Assembly (NCBI RefSeq): GCF_016916835.1
Contig: NZ_JAFFIX010000009.1
Coordinates: 186,001-250,000, forward strand
Length of the DNA: 64,000 nt
Direction of reading: 5' to 3'
Source of the DNA: Actinacidiphila bryophytorum
GTDB lineage: Bacteria; Actinomycetota; Actinomycetes; Streptomycetales; Streptomycetaceae
This document shows positions 37,666-46,088 of this stretch, in pieces. The position numbers and the translations under genes are program-made. Every line of letters starts with the position of its first letter. Position 1 is the first letter of the stretch. The notes under the pieces are model-generated. The model saw only the letters and a program-made list of their open reading frames with translations. It did no database searches and was not told the DNA's origin.

Positions 37666-39348
37666 TCAGGCCGGCCTGCGCACCTCCACCGTCCGGAAGC
37701 GGCTCGCGACGAAGGCCGCGTCGCACAGCGCCGCATTGGCCGCGGGATTGCCGCCCGAGCCGTGGAAGTCGGAGAAGGCGGCGGTCTGGTTGACGTACAC
37801 CCCGCCGGTCAGGTTGAGCGACAGCTGCGCGCACTCCTCCTGGCAGACCTCCACCAGCTGCCGCTCCACCTCGGGCGAGGTCGTGTAGCCGCCCACCGTC
37901 ATGGCGCCCTGCTCGCGGATCGTCCTGCCCAGCAGCCTGATCGCCGCGTCGGTGGAGTCCACTGCCACGGCGAAGGCGACCGGTCCGAAGCACTCGGCCA
38001 TCAGGGCCGCTTCCGCGTCCGGCTTGGCGGTGTCCAGCCTGACCAGGGCCGGGGTGCGGACGACGGCGTCGGGGAAGTCGGGGTGGGCCACCGCACGGGA
38101 GGCGAGCGCGACCTCGCCCATGCCGGGGGCGGCCTCCAGCCGCGCCTTGACGTCGGGATTGACCAGCGCCCCGAGCAGCGCGTTGGCCCGTGCGTCGTCG
38201 CCGAGCAGCTTGTCCACCGCGGCGGCGAGGTCGGCGACCACCTCGTCGTACGTCCGCGGCCCGGACTCGGTGCCGATGCCGCCCCGGGGGATCAGCAGAT
38301 TCTGCGGGGTGGTGCACATCTGCCCGCTGTAGAGCGACAGCGAGAAGGCCAGGTTGCCGAGCATGCCGCGGTAGTCGTCGGTGGAGTCCACGACCACCGT
38401 GTTGACCCCGGCCTTCTCGGTGAAGACCTGCGCCTGGCGGGCGTTGGCCTCCAGCCAGTCGCCGAACGCCGTCGAGCCGGTGTAGTCGACGATGCGGACC
38501 TCGGGGCGTACGGCCAGCGTCTTGGCCAGCCCCTCGCCCGGCCGGTCGACGGCCAGGCACACCAGGTCGGGGGAGAAGCCCGCCTCGGCCAGCACGTCGC
38601 GGGCCGCCGCGACGGTCATGGCCAGCGGCAGCACCGCCCGCGGGTGCGGCTTGACCAGCACGGCATTGCCGGTGGCCAGCGACGCGAACAGCCCCGGGTA
38701 GCCGTTCCAGGTCGGGAAGGTGTTGCAGCCGATGACCAGGCCGATGCCGCGCGGCACCGCGGTGAAGGCCTTGTGCAGGCCCAGCGGGTCCCGCTTGCCC
38801 TGCGGCTTGACCCACTCGGCGCTGCCGGGGGTGCGGACCTGCTCGGCGTACGCGTACGCCACCGCTTCCAGGCCGCGGTCCTGGGCGTGCGGGCCGCCCG
38901 CCTGGAAGGCCATCGTGAAGGCCTGGCCGGAGGTGTGCATGACCGCGTGCGCGAACTCGTGGGTGCGGGCGTTGATCCGCGCCAGGATCTCCAGGCACAC
39001 CATCGCGCGCGCCTCGGGTCCCGCGTCCCGCCAGGCGGGCATCGCGGCCCGCATCGCGGGCAGCAGCACGTCGGGGTCGGGGTGCGGATACTGCACGCCC
39101 AGCTCGATGCCGTACGGCGACTGCTCGCCGCCGGTCCACCCGTCCGTACCCGGCTGCTCGGAGGCGAAGGGGAAGCGCCCGCCGAGCAGCGCCTCGAAGG
39201 CGGCCCTGCCCTCCTCGGCGTCCCCGTACGCCTTCGGGTGCTCGGGGTAGGGGGACCAGTAGGCGCGGGTCCTTATGGTCTCCAGCGCCTGGTCGAGGGT
39301 GTCGCGGTGGCGCTCGGCCAGGGACAGGGGGGAGAGATCGGCGGACAA
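37666..39348 (-). CDS. paaN: PaaN-type aldehyde dehydrogenase (phenylacetic acid degradation)
   Basis: About 560 residues of the aldehyde dehydrogenase superfamily. Features: SRLxW-type start RHRDTLDQALETIRTRAYWS, NTFPTWNGYPGLFASLATGN, FTEKAGVNTVVV and catalytic Cys in LYSGQMCTTPQN. It matches the stand-alone PaaN group of actinobacteria, assigned to ring-opening or semialdehyde oxidation in phenylacetyl-CoA catabolism; other paa genes are absent here. I chose TTG 39348, which has GAGGAG 9 bases upstream, over TTG 39357, which abuts it. A TetR-type palindrome lies in the divergent promoter. Confidence 0.88.
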   Translation of the reverse strand: MSADLSPLSLAERHRDTLDQALETIRTRAYWSPYPEHPKAYGDAEEGRAAFEALLGGRFPFASEQPGTDGWTGGEQSPYGIELGVQYPHPDPDVLLPAMRAAMPAWRDAGPEARAMVCLEILARINARTHEFAHAVMHTSGQAFTMAFQAGGPHAQDRGLEAVAYAYAEQVRTPGSAEWVKPQGKRDPLGLHKAFTAVPRGIGLVIGCNTFPTWNGYPGLFASLATGNAVLVKPHPRAVLPLAMTVAAARDVLAEAGFSPDLVCLAVDRPGEGLAKTLAVRPEVRIVDYTGSTAFGDWLEANARQAQVFTEKAGVNTVVVDSTDDYRGMLGNLAFSLSLYSGQMCTTPQNLLIPRGGIGTESGPRTYDEVVADLAAAVDKLLGDDARANALLGALVNPDVKARLEAAPGMGEVALASRAVAHPDFPDAVVRTPALVRLDTAKPDAEAALMAECFGPVAFAVAVDSTDAAIRLLGRTIREQGAMTVGGYTTSPEVERQLVEVCQEECAQLSLNLTGGVYVNQTAAFSDFHGSGGNPAANAALCDAAFVASRFRTVEVRRPA

Positions 39349-39401
39349 TGGGACCAACTCCTCGTCGAGCTGGGCTGGGTGGAGGGAACACAGCTACATT
39401 A

Positions 39402-39415
39402 ACCGAATGTTCGGT
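39402..39415. promoter_or_regulatory. TetR-type operator between paaN and the 3-hydroxyacyl-CoA dehydrogenase gene
   Basis: ACCGAA-TG-TTCGGT, a 14-bp palindrome in an AT-rich patch of the divergent promoter region. ACCGAAC/GTTCGGT palindromes are common TetR-family operators in actinobacteria, and the TetR gene at 41072 closes the same operon. Confidence 0.72.
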
Positions 39416-39440
39416 CGGGACAAGGGCGGAAAACCCGGCC

Positions 39441-39449
39441 TGTGGACAA
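39441..39449 (-). promoter_or_regulatory. Isolated perfect DnaA box (paaN / dehydrogenase promoter)
   Basis: TGTGGACAA is the exact complement of the Streptomyces DnaA-box consensus TTGTCCACA, 26 bp from the TetR-type palindrome. Confidence 0.65.
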
Positions 39450-39530
39450 CTCCGCCGGACCGCCGCCAGGCCCGGCGGAAGCGGCGGGGCCACCAGGAAC
39501 CGCCGGCACCGGCAAGGAGTCGTGGACAGC

Positions 39531-41075
39531 GTGAGCGCACTTGACCGCACCAGCACCGTGGCCGTCGTCGGCGCCGGGACCATGGGCCAGGGCATCGCCC
39601 AGGTGGCCCTGCTCGCCGGGCACCGCGTGCTGCTGCACGACGCGGCGCCCGGCCGGGCGCAGGCCGCCGCCGAGGCGGTGGCCGGCCGCCTCGACCGGCT
39701 CGTGGCCAAGGGCCGGCTCGGCGCGGGCGACCTGAAGGACGCGGTGGCCCGGCTGGTCCCGGCGGAGGGCACCGCGGACCTGGCGGGGGCCTCGCTGGTG
39801 GTGGAGGCCGTCGTCGAGGACCTGGCCGCCAAGCAGGCGCTCTTCGCCGAGCTGGAGGCGGTCGTCGGCGACGGCTGCCTGCTGGCCACCAACACCTCCT
39901 CGCTGCCGGTGACAGCCGTCGCGGGCACGCTGCGGCTGCCGGGCCGCCTGGTCGGGCTGCACTTCTTCAACCCGGCCCCGCTGCTTCCGCTGGTCGAGGT
40001 GGTCGCGGGCGCCGCCACCTCCGCCGAGGCGGTGGCCACGGCCTACGACACGGCTGCCGCGTGGGGCAAGACGCCGGTGCGCTGCACCGACACCCCCGGT
40101 TTCGTCGTCAACCGCATCGCCCGGCCCTTCTACGCCGAGGCGCTGCGGGTGTACGAGGAGCGCGCCGCCGACCCGGCGACCGTCGACGCGGTGCTGCGGG
40201 AGAGCGGCGGCTTCGCCATGGGGCCGTTCGAGCTGATGGACCTGATCGGCCAGGACGTCAACGAGGCGGTCACGCGGTCGGTGTGGGAGGCCTTCTTCCA
40301 CGACCCGAAGTTCACCCCTTCGCTGGCCCAGCGCCGCCTGGTCGAGTCGGGCCGGCTCGGCCGCAAGTCGGGCCGCGGCTGGTTCGGCTATCCCCAGGGC
40401 AGCCAGGGCGGCGCCAGGCCGGGCCGCGGCGGCGTACAGAAGCCGGAGTTCCCGCCGCACACCGCGGCGCCCGCCGTCGCCCCGACGTCGGTGGTGCTGC
40501 GCGGCGACCTCGGCCCCGCGCGGGCGCTGCCCGGGCTGCTGCGGGAGTCGGGCATCGAGGTCCGCGAGACGGCGGCGGACGGCCCCGGCGCGCTCCTGCT
40601 GCCCGGCGGGGTGCCGCTGCGGCTCGCCGACGGGCACCCGATGCCCGCGCCCGGCGTCCGCTTCGACCTGGCCCTGGACTACCGCACCGCCACCCGTGTC
40701 GCCGTGGCCCCCTGCGACGGGGTGCACGCCGACGCCGTGGAGCAGGCGGTGGGGCTCTTCCAGGCGCTGGGCAAGGACGTCAGCGTCGTCGGGGAGGTGC
40801 CGGGCCTGATCGTGGCCCGTACCGTCGCGATGCTGGCGGACCTGGCGGCCGACGCGGTCGCCCGGCAGGTCGCCTCGGCCCGCGACATCGACACCGCGAT
40901 GCGGCGCGGCGTCAGCTATCCGCTGGGTCCGCTGGAGTGGTGCGAGCGGATTTCCGCCACATATGTGCGCGATCTGCTGGAGGCGCTGCACCGCGACTCC
41001 CCCACAGGACGCTATGCACCCTGCCGGGAGCTGAGGCGGCGTGCGGACGCCGAAGGAGGTGTGGTCTCCTCATGA
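39531..41075 (+). CDS. 3-Hydroxyacyl-CoA dehydrogenase (PaaH-like)
   Basis: A 514-residue NAD-dependent enzyme that oxidises 3-hydroxyacyl-CoA to 3-oxoacyl-CoA. Rossmann motif VVGAGTMGQGIAQVALLAGH at the N-terminus, the catalytic GLHFFNPAP, then a C-terminal domain with PGFVVNRIARPFYAEALR. A second, partial dehydrogenase C-terminal domain occupies ~410-500 (RRGVSYPLGPLEWCERI), as in the PaaH family. GTG 39531 follows AAGGAG by 11 bases; the GTG at 39522 is too close to it. The stop overlaps the TetR start (ATGA), so enzyme and regulator are co-translated. Confidence 0.9.
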   Translation: MSALDRTSTVAVVGAGTMGQGIAQVALLAGHRVLLHDAAPGRAQAAAEAVAGRLDRLVAKGRLGAGDLKDAVARLVPAEGTADLAGASLVVEAVVEDLAAKQALFAELEAVVGDGCLLATNTSSLPVTAVAGTLRLPGRLVGLHFFNPAPLLPLVEVVAGAATSAEAVATAYDTAAAWGKTPVRCTDTPGFVVNRIARPFYAEALRVYEERAADPATVDAVLRESGGFAMGPFELMDLIGQDVNEAVTRSVWEAFFHDPKFTPSLAQRRLVESGRLGRKSGRGWFGYPQGSQGGARPGRGGVQKPEFPPHTAAPAVAPTSVVLRGDLGPARALPGLLRESGIEVRETAADGPGALLLPGGVPLRLADGHPMPAPGVRFDLALDYRTATRVAVAPCDGVHADAVEQAVGLFQALGKDVSVVGEVPGLIVARTVAMLADLAADAVARQVASARDIDTAMRRGVSYPLGPLEWCERISATYVRDLLEALHRDSPTGRYAPCRELRRRADAEGGVVSS

Positions 41076-41659
41076 CCATGACCAAGCGCGACACCTATAC
41101 GCCGGACTCGCTGCTCGCCGTGGCCGTGGAGGTCTTCAACGAGCGCGGCTACGACGGCACGTCCATGGAGGACCTCTCGCGCGCGGCGGGCATCTCGAAA
41201 TCCTCGATCTACCACCATGTGCGCGGCAAGGAGGAACTCCTCAACCGGGCGGTCGGCCGCGCCCTCGACGGTCTGTTCGGCATCCTCGACCAGCCGGAGG
41301 CCGGAACCGGCCGTGCCGTGCAGCGGCTGGAGTACGTGATCCGGCGGACCGCCGTCGTGCTCATGGACGAACTCCCCTATGTCACGCTGCTGCTGCGGGT
41401 CCGCGGGAACACCAAGACCGAGCGCTGGGCGATGGAGCGCAGGCGGGAGTTCGACCAGCGGGTGGCGACGCTGCTCAAGGAGGCCGCCGCGGACGGCGAC
41501 CTGCGGGCGGACGTCGAGGTCAGGCTGGCGACCAGGCTGCTCTTCGGGATGATCAACTCGATAGTCGAGTGGTACCGCCCCGCCGTGAAGGGGGCGCTCG
41601 ACCGGGAGCAGGTCGCCGACGCGGTGCTGCGTCTGGCTTTCGACGGCCTGCGGGCCTAG
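41072..41659 (+). CDS. TetR-family regulator of the paa-type genes
   Basis: A 195-residue repressor. The N-terminal helix-turn-helix is YDGTSMEDLSRAAGISKSSI, followed by YHHVRGKEELLNRA, and the C-terminal ligand domain is all-helical. Overlap with the dehydrogenase gene and the palindrome at 39402 suggest feedback control of both divergent units, with an acyl- or phenylacetyl-CoA ligand as the usual inducer in this group. The TAG stop codon (41657-41659) is part of the CTAG target duplication of a MITE, so the original C-terminus may have been longer or different. Confidence 0.9.
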   Translation: MTMTKRDTYTPDSLLAVAVEVFNERGYDGTSMEDLSRAAGISKSSIYHHVRGKEELLNRAVGRALDGLFGILDQPEAGTGRAVQRLEYVIRRTAVVLMDELPYVTLLLRVRGNTKTERWAMERRREFDQRVATLLKEAAADGDLRADVEVRLATRLLFGMINSIVEWYRPAVKGALDREQVADAVLRLAFDGLRA

Positions 41660-41836
41660 GCCGTGTTTTGGAGGTCCCGCCTGCCCCGCGACGCCTGGCA
41701 CGCACGCTCGCTGCGTTGTCGGAGTCGTCCGAGCAGGCCCACTACGAGGACGACCCTCCGCCTTGCGATCGCACGCACCGGACGCCGCGGGGCCCGCCCT
41801 GTGGGCGGACGGCGCTACTTCCAAAACACGGCCTAG
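41656..41836. mobile_element. MITE-like element, 13-bp TIRs with CTAG target duplication
   Basis: Terminal inverted repeats GCCGTGTTTTGGA (41660-41672) and TCCAAAACACGGC (41820-41832) bound a non-coding 173-bp element flanked by CTAG on both sides (41656-41659, 41833-41836). YTAR-type 4-bp duplications are typical of the IS5 group, so this looks like an internally deleted IS5-family derivative mobilised in trans. It holds no transposase. It has landed exactly at the TetR stop codon. Confidence 0.85.
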
Positions 41837-41907
41837 GCCTGTCACCCGATCAGGCTAAGGCCGGCTGAGCGCGGCGGCTGACGGCGCAGCCGGCCCGGAC
41901 GGGGACG

Positions 41908-42390
41908 TCAGTCCCCCACGACCAGGTCGGTCTCCTCGAAGACCAGCAGCGTCCTGCTGCTGAGCACTTCCTCGATGGACTGCAGCCGGGTCAGGACCAG
42001 TTCGCGCAGGCTGCGGTTGTCCACGGTGTGCACCAGCAGCAGCACGTCGAAGTCACCGCTCACCAGTGCGATGTGCACGACACCCGGAAGGGTGACGAGC
42101 TTCTCCCGCACCGTCCGCCAGGAGTTCTGGACGATCTTGAGCGTGATGTACGCGGACGCGCCGTGCCCCGCCCGCTCGTGGTCCACCCGGGCGGTGAAAC
42201 CCCGGATCACCCCGTCCTCGATGAGGCGGTTGATCCGGGCGTAGGCGTTCGCCCGTGACACGTGCACCTGCTCGGCCACCGAGCGTATGGAAGCCCTGCC
42301 GTCCTCCTGCAGCAGCCGCAGGATGGTGCGGTCTATCGGGTCCAGCGGTCGGACCGTGGGCTCGTCTTCGGCCATCTGTTCTCTCGCCAT
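41908..42390 (-). CDS. bkdR: Lrp/AsnC-family regulator BkdR
   Basis: A 160-residue regulator with an N-terminal HTH (LDPIDRTILRLLQEDGRASI, VHVSRANAYARINRL) and a C-terminal RAM ligand domain (GVVHIALVSGDFDVLLLVHT). It is divergent from bkdABC, the arrangement of BkdR regulators that respond to branched-chain amino acids. I chose ATG 42390 (GGGAG 9-10 bases upstream); ATG 42411 and ATG 42375 are alternatives. Confidence 0.85.
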   Translation of the reverse strand: MAREQMAEDEPTVRPLDPIDRTILRLLQEDGRASIRSVAEQVHVSRANAYARINRLIEDGVIRGFTARVDHERAGHGASAYITLKIVQNSWRTVREKLVTLPGVVHIALVSGDFDVLLLVHTVDNRSLRELVLTRLQSIEEVLSSRTLLVFEETDLVVGD

Positions 42391-42448
42391 CCCCCGCAAG
42401 CTCCCTACCATGGACGTACTGGCTCCATCTCAGGCTGTGCAGAACCGT

Positions 42449-42457
42449 TTGTCCACA
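42449..42457 (+). promoter_or_regulatory. Isolated perfect DnaA box (bkdR/bkdA intergenic)
   Basis: TTGTCCACA, the exact Streptomyces consensus DnaA box, in the divergent bkdR-bkdA promoter region. Confidence 0.65.
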
Positions 42458-42568
42458 GGCAGAACCACCCCGTAGCCAAAATGCCTCCGGCGACCGAACA
42501 ATCGGTAGGGAGCGGAACCCGCTCGCCACCGATCGATTCAGGTCACCGACCACAAGGAGGTGCTCGCG

Positions 42569-43669
42569 ATGACCGTGCTGGACACCCCTGCCTGGCGGCC
42601 TCGCACCGACGCCGCTCCGCTGCTGCCCGATCCGGAGCCGTACCGGCTGCTCGGCACCCCCGCCGCCGCGGACCTGGACCCCGCGCTGCTCGGCCGCCTG
42701 CACGGCCAGCTCGTCCGCGGCCGCCGCTACAACGCGCAGGCCACCGCCCTGACCAAGCAGGGCCGGCTCGCCGTCTACCCGTCCAGCACCGGCCAGGAGG
42801 CCTGCGAGATCGCCGCCGCCCTCGCGCTGAGCCCCCGCGACTGGCTCTTTCCCAGCTACCGCGACACCCTTGCCGTCGTCGCCCGCGGAGTCGACCCGGT
42901 CGAGGCACTGACGCTGCTGCGCGGCGACTGGCACACCGGCTACGACCCCCGCGAGCACCGGATCGCACCGCTGAGCACCCCGCTGGCCACCCAGCTGCCG
43001 CACGCCGTGGGCCTGGCCCACGCGGCCCGGCTCTCCGGCGACCCCGTCGCCGCGCTTGCCATGGTCGGCGACGGCGGCACCAGCGAGGGCGACTTCCACG
43101 AGGCGCTCAACTTCGCCGCCGTCTGGCAGGCCCCCGTGGTCTTCCTGGTGCAGAACAACGGCTTCGCCATCTCCGTCCCGCTCGCCAAGCAGACCGCGGC
43201 CCCGACCCTCGCCCACAAGGCGGTCGGCTACGGCATGCCCGGCCGGCTGGTCGACGGCAACGACGTGGCGGCCGTCCACCAGGTCCTCAGCGAAGCGGTG
43301 GAGCGCGCCCGCGAAGGCGGCGGACCCACCCTGGTCGAGGCGGTCACCTACCGCATCGACGCGCACACCAACGCCGACGACGCCACCCGCTACCGCGAGG
43401 AGTCCGAGGTCGCCGCCTGGCGCGCGCACGACCCCGTCGAGCTGCTGGAGCGCGAGCTGACCGCCCGCGGGCTGCTGGACGACGCGGCAAGGCAGCGCGC
43501 CCTGGACGAGGCCGAGGCGATGGCCGCCGACCTGCGCGAGCGGATGCACGAGGACCCCGAGCTCGACCCGACGGAGCTTTTCGAGCACGTATATGCCGAG
43601 CCGACACAGCAGCTGCGCGAGCAGGCGGCGCAGCTGCGCGCGGAACTGGAAGCGGAGCGGCAGTCATGA
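42569..43669 (+). CDS. bkdA: Branched-chain 2-oxo acid dehydrogenase E1 alpha
   Basis: A 366-residue subunit of the thiamine-diphosphate-dependent E1. It decarboxylates 2-oxo acids derived from valine, leucine and isoleucine to feed branched fatty-acid and polyketide starters. The ThDP motif is VGDGGTSEGDFHEALNFAAV, with QNN 30 residues after the GDG. TALTKQGRLAVYPSSTGQEA is the typical start of the fold. ATG 42569 follows AAGGAGG by 8 bases. It overlaps bkdB by ATGA. Confidence 0.93.
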   Translation: MTVLDTPAWRPRTDAAPLLPDPEPYRLLGTPAAADLDPALLGRLHGQLVRGRRYNAQATALTKQGRLAVYPSSTGQEACEIAAALALSPRDWLFPSYRDTLAVVARGVDPVEALTLLRGDWHTGYDPREHRIAPLSTPLATQLPHAVGLAHAARLSGDPVAALAMVGDGGTSEGDFHEALNFAAVWQAPVVFLVQNNGFAISVPLAKQTAAPTLAHKAVGYGMPGRLVDGNDVAAVHQVLSEAVERAREGGGPTLVEAVTYRIDAHTNADDATRYREESEVAAWRAHDPVELLERELTARGLLDDAARQRALDEAEAMAADLRERMHEDPELDPTELFEHVYAEPTQQLREQAAQLRAELEAERQS

Positions 43670-44697
43670 CCACGGCCACCACCGCCGCCGACCGGGCCGA
43701 AGCCCCCTCCCGCAAACCGGCGACCATGGCGCAGGCGCTCAACCAGGCGCTGCGCGACAGCCTCGCCGCCGACCCCGCCGTGCACGTCATGGGCGAGGAC
43801 GTCGGCACCCTCGGCGGCGTCTTCCGCATCACCGACGGGCTGACCAGGGACTTCGGCGAGGACCGCTGCACCGACACCCCGCTGGCCGAGGCGGGCATCC
43901 TCGGCGCCGCGGTCGGCATGGCCATGTACGGGCTGCGGCCCGTGGTGGAGATGCAGTTCGACGCCTTCGCCTACCCGGCCTTCGAGCAGCTGGTCAGCCA
44001 TGTCGCCCGGATGCGGAACCGCACCAGGGGCGCACTGCCGCTGCCGATCACCGTGCGCATCCCCTACGGCGGCGGCATCGGCGGCGTCGAGCACCACAGC
44101 GACTCCTCGGAGGCGTACTACCTGCACACCCCGGGCCTGCACGTGGTCACCCCGGCCACCGTCGAGGACGCCTACGGGCTGCTGCGGGCGTCCATCGCCT
44201 CGGACGACCCGGTGATCTTCCTCGAACCCAAGCGGCTGTACTGGTCGAAGGCCGACTGGTCGCCCCAGGAGCCCTCCGCGGTGCCGCCGATCGGGCGGGC
44301 CGCGGTGCGCAGGACCGGGCGCACGGCGACGCTGGTCACCTACGGCCCCTCGCTGCCGGTGTGCCTGGAGGCGGCGGAGGCGGCCGAGGAGGAGGGCTGG
44401 GACCTGGGCGTTGTCGACCTGCGCAGCCTGGTGCCCTTCGACGAGGAGACCGTCGCCGCGGCCGTACGCGCCACCGGGCGGGCGGTCGTCGTCCACGAGT
44501 CGTCGGGCTTCGGCGGCGCAGGCGCGGAGATCGCGGCGCGCATCACCGAGCGCTGCTTCCACCACCTGGAGGCGCCCGTCCTGCGGGTCGCCGGATTCGA
44601 CATCCCCTACCCGCCGCCGATGCTGGAGCGGCACCACCTGCCCGGCGTCGACCGCATCCTCGACGCCGTCGGCCGGCTGCAGTGGGAGGAGCGCTGA
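43666..44697 (+). CDS. bkdB: Branched-chain 2-oxo acid dehydrogenase E1 beta
   Basis: A 343-residue transketolase-like subunit. Motifs: MAQALNQALRDSLAADPAVH, VMGEDVGTLGGVFRIT (conserved Glu near the ThDP), EMQFDAFAYPAFEQL and IGGVEHHSDSSEAYY. It pairs with BkdA in an alpha2beta2 tetramer. Start overlaps bkdA, and its stop overlaps the E2 start by one base (TGATG). Confidence 0.95.
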   Translation: MTTATTAADRAEAPSRKPATMAQALNQALRDSLAADPAVHVMGEDVGTLGGVFRITDGLTRDFGEDRCTDTPLAEAGILGAAVGMAMYGLRPVVEMQFDAFAYPAFEQLVSHVARMRNRTRGALPLPITVRIPYGGGIGGVEHHSDSSEAYYLHTPGLHVVTPATVEDAYGLLRASIASDDPVIFLEPKRLYWSKADWSPQEPSAVPPIGRAAVRRTGRTATLVTYGPSLPVCLEAAEAAEEEGWDLGVVDLRSLVPFDEETVAAAVRATGRAVVVHESSGFGGAGAEIAARITERCFHHLEAPVLRVAGFDIPYPPPMLERHHLPGVDRILDAVGRLQWEER

Positions 44698-46040
44698 TGG
44701 CCGTCGTGCGCGAATTCACCCTCCCCGACCTCGGGGAGGGCCTCACCGAGGCGGAGATCGTCCGCTGGCTGGTGGAGGTCGGCGAGGTCGTCGCCGTCGA
44801 CCAGCCGGTGGTCGAGATGGAGACGGCCAAGGCCGTCGTCGAGGTGCCGTGCCCCTACGGCGGCGTGGTGACCGCGCGCTTCGGCGAGGCGGGCGACTCC
44901 CTCGCGGTGGGCCGCCCGCTGGTCACGGTGGCCGTGGGCTCGGGCGCCGACAGCACGCACCCCGCGCGGGGCGGCGACGGCGGAGGTGACGGGCAGGGCT
45001 CGGGCAATGTGCTGGTCGGCTACGGCACCGGCGCGGCCTCCGGGCGGCGCCGGCGGCGTGTGGCGGCGACAAGCCCCGGCAGCGGCGGCCCCGCGGTGGC
45101 GGACGCGGTTCCCGCCGGGGCGGTCGCGCCGACGGACCTGCGTACGGTCGACGGCCGCGACAACGGCGACGCAGGTCCTGTGGCGGTCATCTCACCCCTG
45201 GTCAGGCGGCTGGCCAGGGAAAACGGCCTGGACCTGCGGCGGCTGGCGGGCAGCGGCCCTGAAGGCCTGATCATGCGCTCCGACGTGGAGCGCGCGATCG
45301 CCGCCCCCGCGCAGGTCGCGGAGCCGGCCGGGCCGGCGGACACCCTCGACGGCGCCGAGCGGGTGCCGCTGCGCGGGATCCGCCGGGCCGTCGCGGACAA
45401 GCTGACCCGCAGCCGCCGGGAGATCCCGGACGCCACCTGCTGGGTGGACGCCGACGCCACGGAACTGCTAGCCGCCCGGGCCGCGATGAACGCCTCGGGC
45501 GAGCGCCGCATCTCCGTGCTCGCACTGCTCGCCCGGGTGGTGACGGCGGCGCTGGCGCGCTACCCCGACCTCAACTCCCGGGTGGACACCGAGCGTTCCG
45601 AGATCGTCCGGCTGCCGGCCGTGCACCTCGGCTTCGCCGCCCAGACCGAAAGGGGCCTGGTCGTGCCGGTGCTGCGTGACGCGCACACCATGACCACGAC
45701 CGCGCTCGCCGCGGAGATGGCCAGGCTCACCGAGGCCGCGAGGACCGGGTCGCTGACCCCGGCCGAGCTGACCGGCGGCACCTTCACGCTGAACAACTAC
45801 GGGGTCTTCGGCGTGGACGGCTCCACGCCGATCATCAACCACCCCGAAGCGGCCATGCTCGGCGTCGGCCGGATCACGGCCAAGCCGTGGGTGCACGACG
45901 GCGAACTGGCCGTACGGCAGGTGGTGCAGCTGTCCTTCACCTTCGACCACCGGGTCTGCGACGGCGGCACCGCCGGCGGATTCCTGCGGCTGGTGGCGGA
46001 CTGCGTCGAACAGCCCGCGGTGCTGCTCGCCGCGGTGTGA
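44697..46040 (+). CDS. bkdC: Branched-chain 2-oxo acid dehydrogenase E2 (dihydrolipoyl acyltransferase)
   Basis: A 447-residue complex core. N-terminal lipoyl domain with lipoyl-Lys45 in EMETAKAVVEV, a Gly/Ala-rich linker, the E1/E3-binding domain (ISPLVRRLARENGLDLRRLA, then SGPEGLIMRSDV), and the catalytic domain ending in LSFTFDHRVCDGGTAGGFL with the active-site His. It transfers the acyl group from lipoyl to CoA. E3 (lipoamide dehydrogenase) is not in the window. Confidence 0.95.
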   Translation: MAVVREFTLPDLGEGLTEAEIVRWLVEVGEVVAVDQPVVEMETAKAVVEVPCPYGGVVTARFGEAGDSLAVGRPLVTVAVGSGADSTHPARGGDGGGDGQGSGNVLVGYGTGAASGRRRRRVAATSPGSGGPAVADAVPAGAVAPTDLRTVDGRDNGDAGPVAVISPLVRRLARENGLDLRRLAGSGPEGLIMRSDVERAIAAPAQVAEPAGPADTLDGAERVPLRGIRRAVADKLTRSRREIPDATCWVDADATELLAARAAMNASGERRISVLALLARVVTAALARYPDLNSRVDTERSEIVRLPAVHLGFAAQTERGLVVPVLRDAHTMTTTALAAEMARLTEAARTGSLTPAELTGGTFTLNNYGVFGVDGSTPIINHPEAAMLGVGRITAKPWVHDGELAVRQVVQLSFTFDHRVCDGGTAGGFLRLVADCVEQPAVLLAAV

Positions 46041-46088
46041 CCGCGGGCACCCGTCCCGCGGCCCGCCAGGCCGCGGGATACTCCGGGT

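Noticed and set aside
41660-41832. Truncated transposase inside the MITE
   Set aside because: No frame in either direction gives transposase-like sequence.
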